Below the pieces are notes generated by a model, which was not told where the DNA came from, made no database searches, and saw only the letters and a list, made by a program, of their open reading frames with translations. A stretch of DNA of 64,000 nt, taken from the NCBI GenBank assembly GCA_951813325.1, contig OX638350.1, forward strand, positions 1,723,029 to 1,787,028, written 5' to 3'. Of this stretch, positions 18,136 to 27,290 are shown piece after piece. Position 1 is the stretch's first letter. Each line of letters starts with the position of its first letter. Origin of the DNA: an uncultured Acidimicrobiales bacterium (GTDB lineage: Bacteria; Actinomycetota; Acidimicrobiia; Acidimicrobiales; Bin134). Position numbers and translations under genes: made by a program.

Positions 18136-19401
18136 GTGAGCGACCTGTCGGCCCCGGCGAGCGACCTGTCGGCCCCGGCGATCGGCTCGGCCGCGGGGAT
18201 CGACGACGACGTGTTGTCGCCGGAGCGGATCGCCGATCCCCACGGCTATTTCTCGCTGCTCCGGGCCCATGCCCCCGTCTACTGGAACGAGAGATACCGG
18301 GCGTGGTTCATCCACCGCTACGACGACGTGCTCGATTCCCTGCGCGATCCCCGGTTCTCGTCCGAGCGCATCGGCCCGGCCTATGACCGGCTCAGCGACG
18401 AGCAGAAGGCCCAGCGCCGGCCCACCTACGACATCTTGATGGACTGGCTGGTATTCCGAGACCCGCCCGACCACACCCGGCTGCGGCGGCTGGTGAGCCG
18501 GGCGTTCACCCCCCGGGCCGTGGACGCGTGGCGGGATCGGATTGCCGGAGTGGTGGACGAGCTGATCGACGGCTTGGGCCGCCGGGAGCGCTTCGACTTG
18601 ATCGAGGACTTCGCCTATCCCATACCCGCGGTGGTGATCGCCGAGATGATGGGGGTGCCGGCCGGCGATCGGGACCGGTTCAAGGACTGGTCCGACGATG
18701 TGATGGTCTTGGTGTTCGGGGCCCGGGGGGTGGGGGACCGCCGGGCCCGGGCCCAGCAGGGGCTCATCGAGCTGGCCGCCTATCTGGGGGAGCTGGTGGC
18801 CCACTACCGGCGACGGCCGGCCGACAACATCATCTCCAATCTGGTGGAGGCCTCCGAGGGCGACGACAGCCTGGAGGATCCCGAGATCGTGGCCAACTGC
18901 GTGCTGTTCTTGTTCGGCGGCCACGAGACCACCACCAACCTGATCGGCAACGGCATGCGGGTGCTGCTCCAGCACCCCGACCAGATCGGGCGCCTGCGCG
19001 ACGATCCGGCGCTGATCAAGCCGGCGGTGGAGGAGATCCTGCGGTTCGACGGGCCGTCCAAGATGGAGGTGCGCACCCTGGCCCACTCGGTGGAGATGCG
19101 GGGCAAGACCCTGGCGGCGGGCGACATGGTGTATCTGGTGCAGCACGCCGCCAACCGCGATCCCGAGGCGTTCGACCGGCCCGACCGGTTCGACGTGGCC
19201 CGAGAGCCCAACAACCACATCGGCTTCGGCTTCGGGCTGCACTTTTGCCTGGGAGCGTCGGTGGCCCGCCTGGAGGGAGCGATTGCGTTGGAGGCCCTGG
19301 TCCGCCGCCTGCCCAACTTGGAGTTGGGCCCCGATCCCGAGGTGTGGGTGCCCACGATGCTGAGCCGGGGCCTGGAGCGCCTGCCGGTGAGCCTGCGATG
19401 A
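18136..19401 (+). CDS. Cytochrome P450 (421 aa)
   Basis: Soluble bacterial-type heme monooxygenase. The I-helix oxygen-binding motif appears as FGGHETTTN, the K-helix ExxR as EILR, and the heme-ligand loop as GFGFGLHFCLGAS with the proximal Cys near residue 371. Length is typical for class I P450s that receive electrons from ferredoxin; no ferredoxin or reductase gene is in the window. It starts at GTG 18136, four bases after the thiolase stop. The first 16 codons contain a 21-bp direct duplication (SDLSAPA twice), so the N-terminal tail is variable. Substrate is unknown; the operon suggests hydroxylation of a terpenoid, steroid or fatty acyl compound. Confidence 0.92.
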   Translation: MSDLSAPASDLSAPAIGSAAGIDDDVLSPERIADPHGYFSLLRAHAPVYWNERYRAWFIHRYDDVLDSLRDPRFSSERIGPAYDRLSDEQKAQRRPTYDILMDWLVFRDPPDHTRLRRLVSRAFTPRAVDAWRDRIAGVVDELIDGLGRRERFDLIEDFAYPIPAVVIAEMMGVPAGDRDRFKDWSDDVMVLVFGARGVGDRRARAQQGLIELAAYLGELVAHYRRRPADNIISNLVEASEGDDSLEDPEIVANCVLFLFGGHETTTNLIGNGMRVLLQHPDQIGRLRDDPALIKPAVEEILRFDGPSKMEVRTLAHSVEMRGKTLAAGDMVYLVQHAANRDPEAFDRPDRFDVAREPNNHIGFGFGLHFCLGASVARLEGAIALEALVRRLPNLELGPDPEVWVPTMLSRGLERLPVSLR

Positions 19402-20156
19402 GCCCGGTGCGGCCGCTGGACGGCACGGGGGCGGTGGTCACCGGGGCCACCGGCGACATCGGCGGCGCCATCGCCCGGGCGCTGGCCGACCAGGGGGCGC
19501 GCGTCGGGCTGGTCGCCCGCCGGGCCGAGCGGCTCGAGGAGCTGGCCGGCGAGCTGGGAGGGGGCGGCGCCGACGTCGTGGCCTGCCCCTGCGACGTGAC
19601 CGATGCCGATGCAGTGGCCCAAGCCGCGTCGCAAATCAACGCCGCGCTGGGCCCGGTGGACGTGCTGGTCAACAACGCGGGCGGCGCCCGGTTCACCGCG
19701 CCGGCGCTGGACATCGCCGAGGCGGGCTGGTCGAAGACGGTGGCCCTCAACCTGACCGCCCCGTTCCTGGTCTCCCAGGCGTTCGGCCGCTCGATGGTGG
19801 AGCGGGGGAGGGGCAGCATCGTCAACGTGGGCTCGCTGTCGGGGCTGCGCCATCTGCCCGGCATGGCGGCCTATTCGGCGGCCAAGGGCGGCCTGTTCCA
19901 GCAGACCAGGGCGCTGGCCCGCGAGTGGGCCCCCCACGGCGTGCGGGTGAACGCGGTGGCCCCCGGCTTCGTGGACACCAGCGGCTGGGACCGCTACGAC
20001 AAAGACGCGGTGGTGGCCGAGGCCGGCATCGCCATCCCGCTGGGACGGTGGGCCACCGCCGAGGAAGTGGCCCTGCCGGTGGCCTTTCTGGCGTCCCCGG
20101 CCGCGTCCTACATCACCGGGGCCGTGCTGGTGATCGACGGCGGGATGCTGGCCTAG
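19398..20156 (+). CDS. Short-chain dehydrogenase/reductase (252 aa)
   Basis: Classical SDR. It has TGATGDIG (cofactor loop), NNAGG, the catalytic Ser in NVGSLSG and YSAAKGG (Tyr/Lys), with the usual C-terminal ending ITGAVLVIDGGML. ATG 19398 overlaps the P450 stop in ATGA, so it is the last gene of the DUF35, thiolase, P450, SDR operon. A P450 followed by an SDR fits hydroxylation and then oxidation to a ketone, but that order of reactions is inference. Its stop codon overlaps that of the convergent SDR downstream by 4 bases. Confidence 0.9.
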   Translation: MSPVRPLDGTGAVVTGATGDIGGAIARALADQGARVGLVARRAERLEELAGELGGGGADVVACPCDVTDADAVAQAASQINAALGPVDVLVNNAGGARFTAPALDIAEAGWSKTVALNLTAPFLVSQAFGRSMVERGRGSIVNVGSLSGLRHLPGMAAYSAAKGGLFQQTRALAREWAPHGVRVNAVAPGFVDTSGWDRYDKDAVVAEAGIAIPLGRWATAEEVALPVAFLASPAASYITGAVLVIDGGMLA

Positions 20157-20923
20157 CCGCTGGTCAGCCGCAGCCCGGCGTCGAGTCGGACCACCTCGCC
20201 GTTCAAGAACGCGTTCTCCATGAAGTGGACGACGAGGGCGCCCACGTCGCCGGGAGTTCCCAGGCGGTGGGGGAACACGTTGTCTTGCACCAGCTCGGCG
20301 ATGAAGTCCTCGTTGAGGGCGGCCAGCATGGGGGTGTCCATGGTGCCCGGCGCGATGGCCATCACCCGGATGCCCCGCACCGCCAGATCCCGGGCCATGG
20401 GCAGGGTGAGGCCGATCACCCCGGCCTTGGACGACCCGTAGGCCGACTGGCCCACCTGGCCCTCGTAGCCGGCGATGGAGGCGATGTTCACGATCAGGCC
20501 CCGCTCGCCGTCGGCGCTGGGCTCGTTGGCGCACATGGCCGCGGCGGCGTGGCGGGCCACGTCGAAGAGCCCGATCAGGTTCACCTCGATGTGGCGGCGG
20601 AAGTGCTCCAGGGGATTGGGGGCGCCGTCGCGGGCCACCACCCGCCGGCCCGAGCTGATGCCCGCGCAGCTCACCAGCGCGTCGATGCGCCCGAAAGCGG
20701 AGGCCGCGGCGGCCACGGCCTGCGCCACGTCATCGGGATCGGTGACGTCAACGGGGACGAAGGCGGCTGCATCGCCCATCTGGTCGGCCATGGCCTGCCC
20801 GGCTGATGAGGGCAGATCCAAGATCACCGCCCGGCCGCCCCTGTCCAGCAGCGCCTTGACCACGCCGGCGCCCAGCCCGGAGGCCCCCCCGGTGACCAGC
20901 GCGGCGGATCCAGGTACTTGCAC
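20153..20923 (-). CDS. Short-chain dehydrogenase, hydroxyacyl-CoA dehydrogenase type (256 aa)
   Basis: Classical SDR with TGGASGLG at the N-terminus, the catalytic Ser in NIASIAGYEG and YGSSKAG as the Tyr/Lys motif. The C-terminal FLNGEVVRLDAGLRL resembles the type-II 3-hydroxyacyl-CoA dehydrogenase branch of the SDR family. It lies three bases downstream of the IpdB-like gene on the same strand. In mycobacterial steroid clusters SDR genes sit next to ipdAB in the same way, which is why I read these three genes as one operon. A true partner role is not proven. Confidence 0.85.
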   Translation of the reverse strand: MQVPGSAALVTGGASGLGAGVVKALLDRGGRAVILDLPSSAGQAMADQMGDAAAFVPVDVTDPDDVAQAVAAAASAFGRIDALVSCAGISSGRRVVARDGAPNPLEHFRRHIEVNLIGLFDVARHAAAAMCANEPSADGERGLIVNIASIAGYEGQVGQSAYGSSKAGVIGLTLPMARDLAVRGIRVMAIAPGTMDTPMLAALNEDFIAELVQDNVFPHRLGTPGDVGALVVHFMENAFLNGEVVRLDAGLRLTSG

Positions 20924-20926
20924 GGC

Positions 20927-21724
20927 TCAGAACTCCCGGAGGCGGGCGCTGGTCGGGTCTACCTCGGTTCGCAGAATGCGCAGCTCCTCGGCGGTGGGGG
21001 GGGCCGTGGTGGGGATGCTGCCGGCGGGCATCGCCACCTCGAAGCCGGTGGCCTCTTGCACCTGCGCGGCGGTGACCCCCGGGTGCAGCGAGGCCAGCCG
21101 CATCCGCTTGGTGGACGGCTCGAAGTCGAACACGCCCAGGTTGGTGATGCACAGCTGCGGCCCGCCGGGCATGCCCATGCGCTCGCGGTGGTCGCCGCCG
21201 TCGCCCCAGCCGATGCCCGAGCGGAAGTCGAGCCTCTCCACGAACGTGCGGGAGTCGTGGGTGGGCGACCACAGGTAGATGCGGGGGATCATGGCCCCGA
21301 GGTCGGCCATGCCGCCCCCGCCGGGCAGGCGCACCTTGGGGGAGTGGTAGGGGCCGATCACCGTGTTGTTCACGTTGCCGCAGGCGTCCATCTGCGCCCC
21401 CCGGAAGGCGAACGTGTTGTAGCGGGCGCCCTGGGCGTAGCTCCAGAATTCGAAGGGGGAGCTGCTCAGCATGGAGGCCCCGCCCCACAGCGAGTCCGAC
21501 AGGGTGGAGTCGCCGATCTGGTCGGGGTCGGCGTCGACGGCGATGGAGCTGGCCCCCCACACCAGCTCGGGGGCGTGGGTGCGCCGGGCCAGCAGGTAGC
21601 CGCACACCGGGATGAACGACACCGCGCCGTTGAACGCCCGGGTGTCGTTGGCCATGGCCCGGGAGAAGGCCACCACCATCAGCTCGTCGATGGTGCAGCG
21701 GTAGCCGGGGACGGGCGTGCTCAT
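20927..21724 (-). CDS. ipdB: CoA-transferase family beta subunit, IpdB-like (265 aa)
   Basis: Beta subunit of a class I CoA-transferase-fold heterodimer. Visible features are the N-terminal helix TIDELMVVAFSRAM, the core GASSIAVDADPDQIG, and the C-terminal LHPGVTAAQVQEATGFEV typical of this branch. The SENG glutamate motif of true transferases is not seen, which matches IpdB, where the pair hydrolyses a steroid C-ring CoA thioester instead of transferring CoA. Its ATG overlaps the stop of the alpha-subunit gene. A second IpdAB-like pair lies at 52.9-54.7 kb. Identification as IpdB is by similarity of layout and motifs; a generic CoA-transferase remains possible. Confidence 0.65.
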   Translation of the reverse strand: MSTPVPGYRCTIDELMVVAFSRAMANDTRAFNGAVSFIPVCGYLLARRTHAPELVWGASSIAVDADPDQIGDSTLSDSLWGGASMLSSSPFEFWSYAQGARYNTFAFRGAQMDACGNVNNTVIGPYHSPKVRLPGGGGMADLGAMIPRIYLWSPTHDSRTFVERLDFRSGIGWGDGGDHRERMGMPGGPQLCITNLGVFDFEPSTKRMRLASLHPGVTAAQVQEATGFEVAMPAGSIPTTAPPTAEELRILRTEVDPTSARLREF

Positions 21725-22590
21725 GACGACGCCCCGACAGACACGCGGTTGGCGGCCAAGAAGTCGTCCCAGGTCTCCGGGCCAACCACCCGCTGGTGGA
21801 AGAACCGGGCGAACTCGTCCGGGTCGCGGGCCGCCCGGGAGTACGCCGCGAAGAACCCGGAGTCATGGCCGTACTCGGGGAAGCACGAGCAGGGATAGGC
21901 GCCTTTGGGGGCCGGCGCGACCTCGTCGATCATGAAACTCGGGTAGGTGGTGCGCTGCGGCTCGGCGGTGAACGCCGCGGTGTCCACCACCCGCTCCACC
22001 GACGCCACCGTGCGGGCGGCGGCGTTGACGATCTCGTTGTCCATCCACACCAGCTTGGGGTTGACCCGGGCGGTGCCCCGCTCGTCGGCCTCGTGGGCGT
22101 GCACCAGGGCCACGTCCACCGGCAGGCGGGTGCAGGCCACGTAGTGCTCACCGGTGGGGCCGTCCTTCTCCTCTCGCACGGCGCCGGTCTCGGCGTGCAG
22201 CCCGACCACGTCGGTGCCCAGACCGGCCTTGGTGGGCACGAACGGGAGGTTGTGGCTCTGGGCCTGGAGCCGGCAGATGAGCAGGTGCTCGCTGTACTCC
22301 TCGACGTCCACCCGGCCCGACTGCGCCGCGGCCCGGAAGCTGGGGGCCAGTCCCAAGCCCTCGAAGCTGACCAGCCCGGAGAGCACCCGGCGCACGCAGC
22401 CCCCGGCCACCAGCCAGTCCACCGCCATGCCGGCCACGATGGCCACCAGCGTCAGGTCTTTCTTCTGCTGGCGGACCAGCTCGCGCACCAGCGCCATGGG
22501 GGCGCTGTTCATGGACAGCCCGCCGATGGCCACCGTGGATCCGTCGGGAACCGACGCGGCGGCCTGCTCCAGCGTGGTGACTTTGCTCAT
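21721..22590 (-). CDS. ipdA: CoA-transferase family alpha subunit, IpdA-like (289 aa)
   Basis: Alpha subunit partner of the preceding gene. It begins with a helix and the glycine-rich strand VPDGSTVAIGGLSMN, contains VRELVRQQKKDLTLVAIVAG, and has a long C-terminal region (CSCFPEYGHDSGFFAAYSRA) that is typical of IpdA-like alpha subunits and not of short SCOT-type ones. The start has a Shine-Dalgarno sequence (CAGGGAGA) 4 bases upstream. As first gene of the ipdA, ipdB, SDR operon it suggests ring-opening of a polycyclic CoA thioester in the cytoplasm; this is inferred from family and context. Confidence 0.65.
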   Translation of the reverse strand: MSKVTTLEQAAASVPDGSTVAIGGLSMNSAPMALVRELVRQQKKDLTLVAIVAGMAVDWLVAGGCVRRVLSGLVSFEGLGLAPSFRAAAQSGRVDVEEYSEHLLICRLQAQSHNLPFVPTKAGLGTDVVGLHAETGAVREEKDGPTGEHYVACTRLPVDVALVHAHEADERGTARVNPKLVWMDNEIVNAAARTVASVERVVDTAAFTAEPQRTTYPSFMIDEVAPAPKGAYPCSCFPEYGHDSGFFAAYSRAARDPDEFARFFHQRVVGPETWDDFLAANRVSVGASS

Positions 22591-22952
22591 CGGATCTCCC
22601 TGCTCCCCCCGGTGGTGCTGCTGGCGCGGCCCTTGGCTGCGACCGCCGTACTATACGGCCCCCGGCCGGCGCCCCAGACATCCTCTCCCCCGAGTACGAC
22701 GCCAACCCCGAGCAGATGGCCGAGTCGCCGACGTTTACGCCCAATCTAGATTTTGTTGCTGGCTGAGGACGGGTCAGCCCTATACTGATTGCGGTCTTTT
22801 AGGCCAACCATGTTGGACCGGAGCGAGAGTGGTAGAACCTCTTTTGGGTGTCTCGCTCCGGCCCGACTGGAACTCTAGCCACCTATCTTGTTGAAAGTGA
22901 TCGAAAATCACTAGAACGCGGTGTTGGCCACTTTGTTCGAGCGGAAGGACTG
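22591..22952. other. Intergenic region with an 11-bp hairpin
   Basis: No gene is visible in these 362 bases. The part up to about 22670 should carry the promoter of the ipdA operon. An exact 11-bp inverted repeat, CCGGAGCGAGA at 22818-22828 and TCTCGCTCCGG at 22851-22861, encloses a 22-nt loop. It lies about 90 bases after the stop of the minus-strand ligase and may end that transcript, although no U-run follows. The base composition is more AT-rich than the genes around it. Confidence 0.35.
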
Positions 22953-24548
22953 TTACCGCGGCACCGTGTAGCCGGTTTGGTCGCGGTCCCAGGTGTCTGG
23001 GGTGATGCCGTCTTCGCGGAGCTTGAACTTCTGGATCCGCTCGGAGGGGGTCTTGGGCAGGCCGTCGGCCCAGCGCACGTAGCGGGGGACGGCGAAGTGG
23101 GCCATGCGGGGCACGCAGAAGTCCAAAAGCTCGGTCTCGGCGAGGTCGCGGCCGGGTTTGAGCACCACCACCGCCATCACCTCTTCTTCGCCCAGCTCCG
23201 AGGGCACGCCGATCACCGCTGATTCCAGCACGGCGTCGCAGGTGTTGATCACCGCCTCCACCTCGTAGGAGGAGATGTTCTCGCCCCGGCGGCGCACGCA
23301 GTCTTTCATGCGGTCGATGAACGTGAGGTAGCCGTCGGCGTCGAGGCGGCCCCGGTCGCCGGTGTGGAACCACAGATTGGCGAACGCCTCCACGGTGGCG
23401 TCGGGCATGTCGAAGTAGCGGTCGATCATGATGTGGGGCTTTTTGGGCCGCACCACGATCTCGCCCGCAGTGTCGGGCGGCACCGGTCGGTCCTCGGAGT
23501 CCACCACCGCCACGCGATACAGCGCCGACTCCCGCCCGGCGGTGCCGATCTTGCGCATCCCCCGGCGGTTCTCGGTGGTGACGGCCGCCTCGGTCATGCC
23601 GTACACCTCGGTGAGGTGCACGCCGAAGCGCTCCTCGAACGGCTCCCAGATCTCCACCGGGCAGGGGGCGCCGAAGCCGTTGCGCACCGGGTTGTCGGCG
23701 TCGTCGGGCCGCTCGGGCTGCTTCCACAGCATCATCAGCAGCCCGCCCTGGTAGTTGAATGCGGTGATGCCGTCTCGCCGGCAGCGGTCCCAGAAGCGGC
23801 TGGCCGAGAACCGCCGGTCCATGATGAGCCGGGCGTCGGCCTCCATGGCGCACATCACGCTGGTGTACTTGGCGTTGATGTGGAACAGCGGGAAGGCGGT
23901 GTAGAGCACGTCGTCGGCGCCGTAGCCCACCAGATCCGCGGTGTGGCGAGACAGGCTGAGGTTGGCCTCGTGGCACAGCATCACGCCCTTGGACGGGCCG
24001 GTGGTGCCCGAGGTGTACAAGATGACCGCGGTGTCGCGGTAGTCCACGTCGGGCTCGGGGGGCGGGGAGTGGAGGTACAACTCGGCCATCTCGTGGACGG
24101 TCACGCGGGCAGGAAACTCGGGTGTGCCTGCGCCAACGGTGCCCTCCGCCCGGTTGACCACCACGTGCTCGAGGCCGGGAAGACTCTTGGCGGCCTCGGC
24201 GATCCTCTCCAGATAGTCCTGGTCGCACACCACCGCCGAAGAGCGCGACTGGCCGATGAGGTACTCCAGCAGGCGGCCCCGCTGGGCCTGGTTGACGGGC
24301 ACCTCCACCACCCCGGCTTTGGTCATGGCGAACCAGGCGTCGATGCACTCCAGGGAGTTCTGCATCATCAAACAGGAGCGGTCGCCCGGCCCCAGCCCCA
24401 GCGAGGCCAGCCCCGCGGCCAGCCGGCCGGAGTCCAGGTGGACCCCGGCGTAGGTCTTGTCGCGGCCCTCCACGGTGAGCGCCAGCCGGTCGCCGTTGGC
24501 CTCGGCCTTGTGGTCGATCCATGCGCCGATGGTGCGGGGCTTGTCCAT
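22953..24548 (-). CDS. AMP-dependent acyl-CoA ligase, CaiC-like branch (531 aa)
   Basis: ANL-superfamily ligase with the phosphate loop YTSGTTGPSKG, YGMTEAAV, FHTGDRGRLDADGY and the hinge DRMKDCVRRRGENISS. The C-terminal lysine motif is unusual: PKTPSERIQKFKLRE in place of PTGK, as in crotonobetaine/carnitine-CoA-ligase-like and related branches. I chose ATG 24548 (MDKPRTIGAW) because conserved ligase sequence begins there; the upstream frame runs into the RCC1 gene. A 39-bp sequence directly before this ATG recurs at 29855. The ligase stands alone on its strand between the RCC1-repeat gene and the ipdAB operon. Substrate unknown. Confidence 0.85.
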   Translation of the reverse strand: MDKPRTIGAWIDHKAEANGDRLALTVEGRDKTYAGVHLDSGRLAAGLASLGLGPGDRSCLMMQNSLECIDAWFAMTKAGVVEVPVNQAQRGRLLEYLIGQSRSSAVVCDQDYLERIAEAAKSLPGLEHVVVNRAEGTVGAGTPEFPARVTVHEMAELYLHSPPPEPDVDYRDTAVILYTSGTTGPSKGVMLCHEANLSLSRHTADLVGYGADDVLYTAFPLFHINAKYTSVMCAMEADARLIMDRRFSASRFWDRCRRDGITAFNYQGGLLMMLWKQPERPDDADNPVRNGFGAPCPVEIWEPFEERFGVHLTEVYGMTEAAVTTENRRGMRKIGTAGRESALYRVAVVDSEDRPVPPDTAGEIVVRPKKPHIMIDRYFDMPDATVEAFANLWFHTGDRGRLDADGYLTFIDRMKDCVRRRGENISSYEVEAVINTCDAVLESAVIGVPSELGEEEVMAVVVLKPGRDLAETELLDFCVPRMAHFAVPRYVRWADGLPKTPSERIQKFKLREDGITPDTWDRDQTGYTVPR

Positions 24549-24587
24549 GCCCTGCTGGATACCACACCCAGTGAGCGCCCGAAGAAT
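24549..24587 (-). promoter_or_regulatory. 39-bp element shared with 29855-29893, possible promoter
   Basis: This sequence and 29855-29893 differ at only about five positions. On the minus strand it reads GCTCACTGGGTGTGGTATCC then AGCAGGGC, directly followed by the ligase ATG. TGTGGTAT could be an extended -10 element about 10 bases before the ATG, which would give a leaderless or near-leaderless transcript. That reading is a guess from spacing. Confidence 0.35.
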
Positions 24588-24613
24588 GGGTGGACGATGC
24601 GGGGTGTCGGTGG

Positions 24614-27290
24614 CTAGGGCACTGTTGTCCGCCCGCTGCCGGTGTGGCCCCAGCACGCTGCTGAGCTGTCGGTTTTGAGTCCGCACGAGTGGAGCCCGCC
24701 TGCGGCCACCGACAAGAACGAGCCCGTCGGCGCCGTCGCCTGCCCGTGGTTGTCGCTGCCCCAGCACGCCGCCGAGGCGTCGGTTTTGACGCCGCATGAG
24801 TGCGAGCTGCCTGCGGCCACCGACAAGAACGAGCCCGACGGCGCCGTCGCCTGCCCGTCATCGTCGTCGCCCCAGCACGCGACGGTGCTGTCGGTTTTGA
24901 TCCCGCACGAATGCGCCCAGCCCGCGGCCACCGACAAGAACGAGCCCGACGGCGCGGTCGCCTGCCCGTCATCGTCAGAGCCCCAGCACGCGATCGAGCT
25001 GTCGGTTTTGATCCCGCAGGAGTGGTATGCGCCCGCTGACACTGACGAGAACGTGCCCGTCGGCGCGGTCGCCTGGCCGTCATCGTCTTGGCCCCAGCAC
25101 GCGACGGTGCTGTCGCCTTTGATCCCGCAGGAGTGGTACGCGCCTGCTGACACTGACGAGAACGAGCCCGTCGGCGCGGTCGCCTGGCCGTCATCGTTTT
25201 GGCCCCAGCACACCGCGGTGCTGTCGTCTTTGACGCCGCAGGAGTGCGACCCGCCCGCGGACATCGACAAGAACGAGCCCGACGGGGCGGTCGCCTGCCC
25301 GTGGTTGTCGCTGCCCCAGCACACCGCCGAGCGGTCGATTTCGACGCCGCACGAATGCGCCCCGCCCCCCGACACCGCCGAGACAGCCTTGGGGACCGGC
25401 ACCGCGGCCAGAGTCGTCGGCACGGTGGTCTTGTTGCCACCGCTGCTGCCCCAGCACACCGCGGTGCTGTCGGCTTTTGTGCCGCACGAGTGGAACCCGC
25501 CTGCTGTCACCGACAAAAACGAGCCCGACGGCGCGGTCGCCTGGCCCGAGTTGTCCAGGCCCCAGCACGCCGCGGTGCTGTCGGCTTTTATGCCGCAGGT
25601 ATGCGACCTGCCCGCCGACACGGACAAAAACGAGCCCGACGGCGCCGTCGCCTGGCCGTGTGCGTTGTCGCCCCAGCACACCGCGGTGCTGTCGGCTTTT
25701 ATGCCGCAGGTATGGCCCGAGCCTGCTGACACCGACAAAAACGAGCCCGACGGCGCCGCCAGCCGGCCGCCGACATCGCGGCCCCAGCACACCGCAGAGC
25801 TGTCGGCTTTTATGCCGCAGGAGTGGAACCCGCCCGCGGACATCGACAAGAACGAGCCCGGCGGCGCCGTCGCCTGCCCGTGGGAATCGCTGCCCCAACA
25901 CACAATTGAGCTGTCGGCTTTGACGCCGCAGGAATGGAACCCGCCCGCGGCCACCGACGAAAACGAGCCCGACGGCGCCGACGCCTGGCCCGAGTTGTCC
26001 AAGCCCCAGCACGCCGCGGTGCTGTCGGTTTTCACGCCGCAGGTATGCCCCCCGCCCGCCGCCACCGACAAGAACGAGCCCGACGGCGCCGTCGCCTGGC
26101 CCCACGCGTCGTAGCCCCAGCACACCGCCGAGCTGTCGTCTTTGACGGCGCACGAATGATCATCGCCCGCCGACAGCCTCACACCGCCGCCGCCCGACGA
26201 ATACCACGCCCCCAACACCACCACCGCGTCGGCCCCAGTCCAACCGGAATACACCTTGTCGGAACCGGTACCAGCGCGATACGACCGCACCCTCACCCCG
26301 TAGACCTCGCCCGCAGCCCCGGTGTAGGTGTGCATGACGCCGTTGGCGTCGCCGGTGTGGGAAGCCGCGAACTCCTGGCGCAACACCGGTGTGGGATCCC
26401 ACCCCGCCACGATGCCCAACTCCACGCCATCAGCCCCCGACGGAACCGTCCACGACACCTCGATCGACACCCCATCAGAGCCCAGCGCCGCCGAGAAACC
26501 CCCAGGCACCGGAACCGCCGCCAAAGACGACGGCACCGACACCTGCCCCAAGCTGTCGTCGCCCCAACACACAACCGAGCTGTCCGCTTTGGCGCCGCAC
26601 GAGTGATACCCGCCCGCGGACACCGACAAAAACGAGCCCGACGGCACAGACGCCTGCCCATCACCATCTTCGCCCCAACACGCAACCGAGCCGTCAACCT
26701 CGACCCCGCACGAATGCCACCCGCCCGCGGACACCGACAAAAACGAACCCGACGGCACAGACGCCTGCCCATCACCATCAGCACCCCAACACGCAACCGA
26801 GCCGTCAACCTTGACGCCGCACGAATGCAGCCCGCCCGCCGACACCGACAAAAACGAACCCGACGGCACAGACGCCTGCCCATCACCATCAGCACCCCAA
26901 CACGCAATCGAGCCGTCAACCTTGACGCCGCACGAATGCAGCCCGCCCGCCGACACCGACAAAAACGAACCCGACGGCACAGACGCCTGCCCCCAAGAAT
27001 CGCTGCCCCAACACGCAACCGAGCCGTCAACCTCGACGCCGCACGAATGCAGCCCGCCCGCCGACACCGACAAAAACGAACCCGACGGCACAGACGCCTG
27101 CCCCCAAGAATCGCTGCCCCAACACGCAACCGAGCCGTCAACCTCGACGCCGCACGAATGCAGCCCGCCCGCCGACACCGACAAAAACGAACCCGACGGC
27201 ACAGACGCCTGCCCATCACCATCAGCACCCCAACACGCAACCGAGCCGTCAACCTCGACCCCGCACGAATGCCACCCCGCCGCCGACTCG
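24614..27290 (-). repeat. 21 RCC1-type repeats arranged 7+7+7
   Basis: Counting HSCG/HTCG/HSCA...CWG motifs gives seven in each of three blocks: about 26530-27290, 25410-26160 and 24614-25380. Blocks one and two end in the linkers VPSSLAAVPVP and VPTTLAAVPVP; the third ends at VP and the stop codon. RCC1 proteins fold as seven-bladed propellers, so the grouping implies three complete propellers. Confidence 0.8.
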
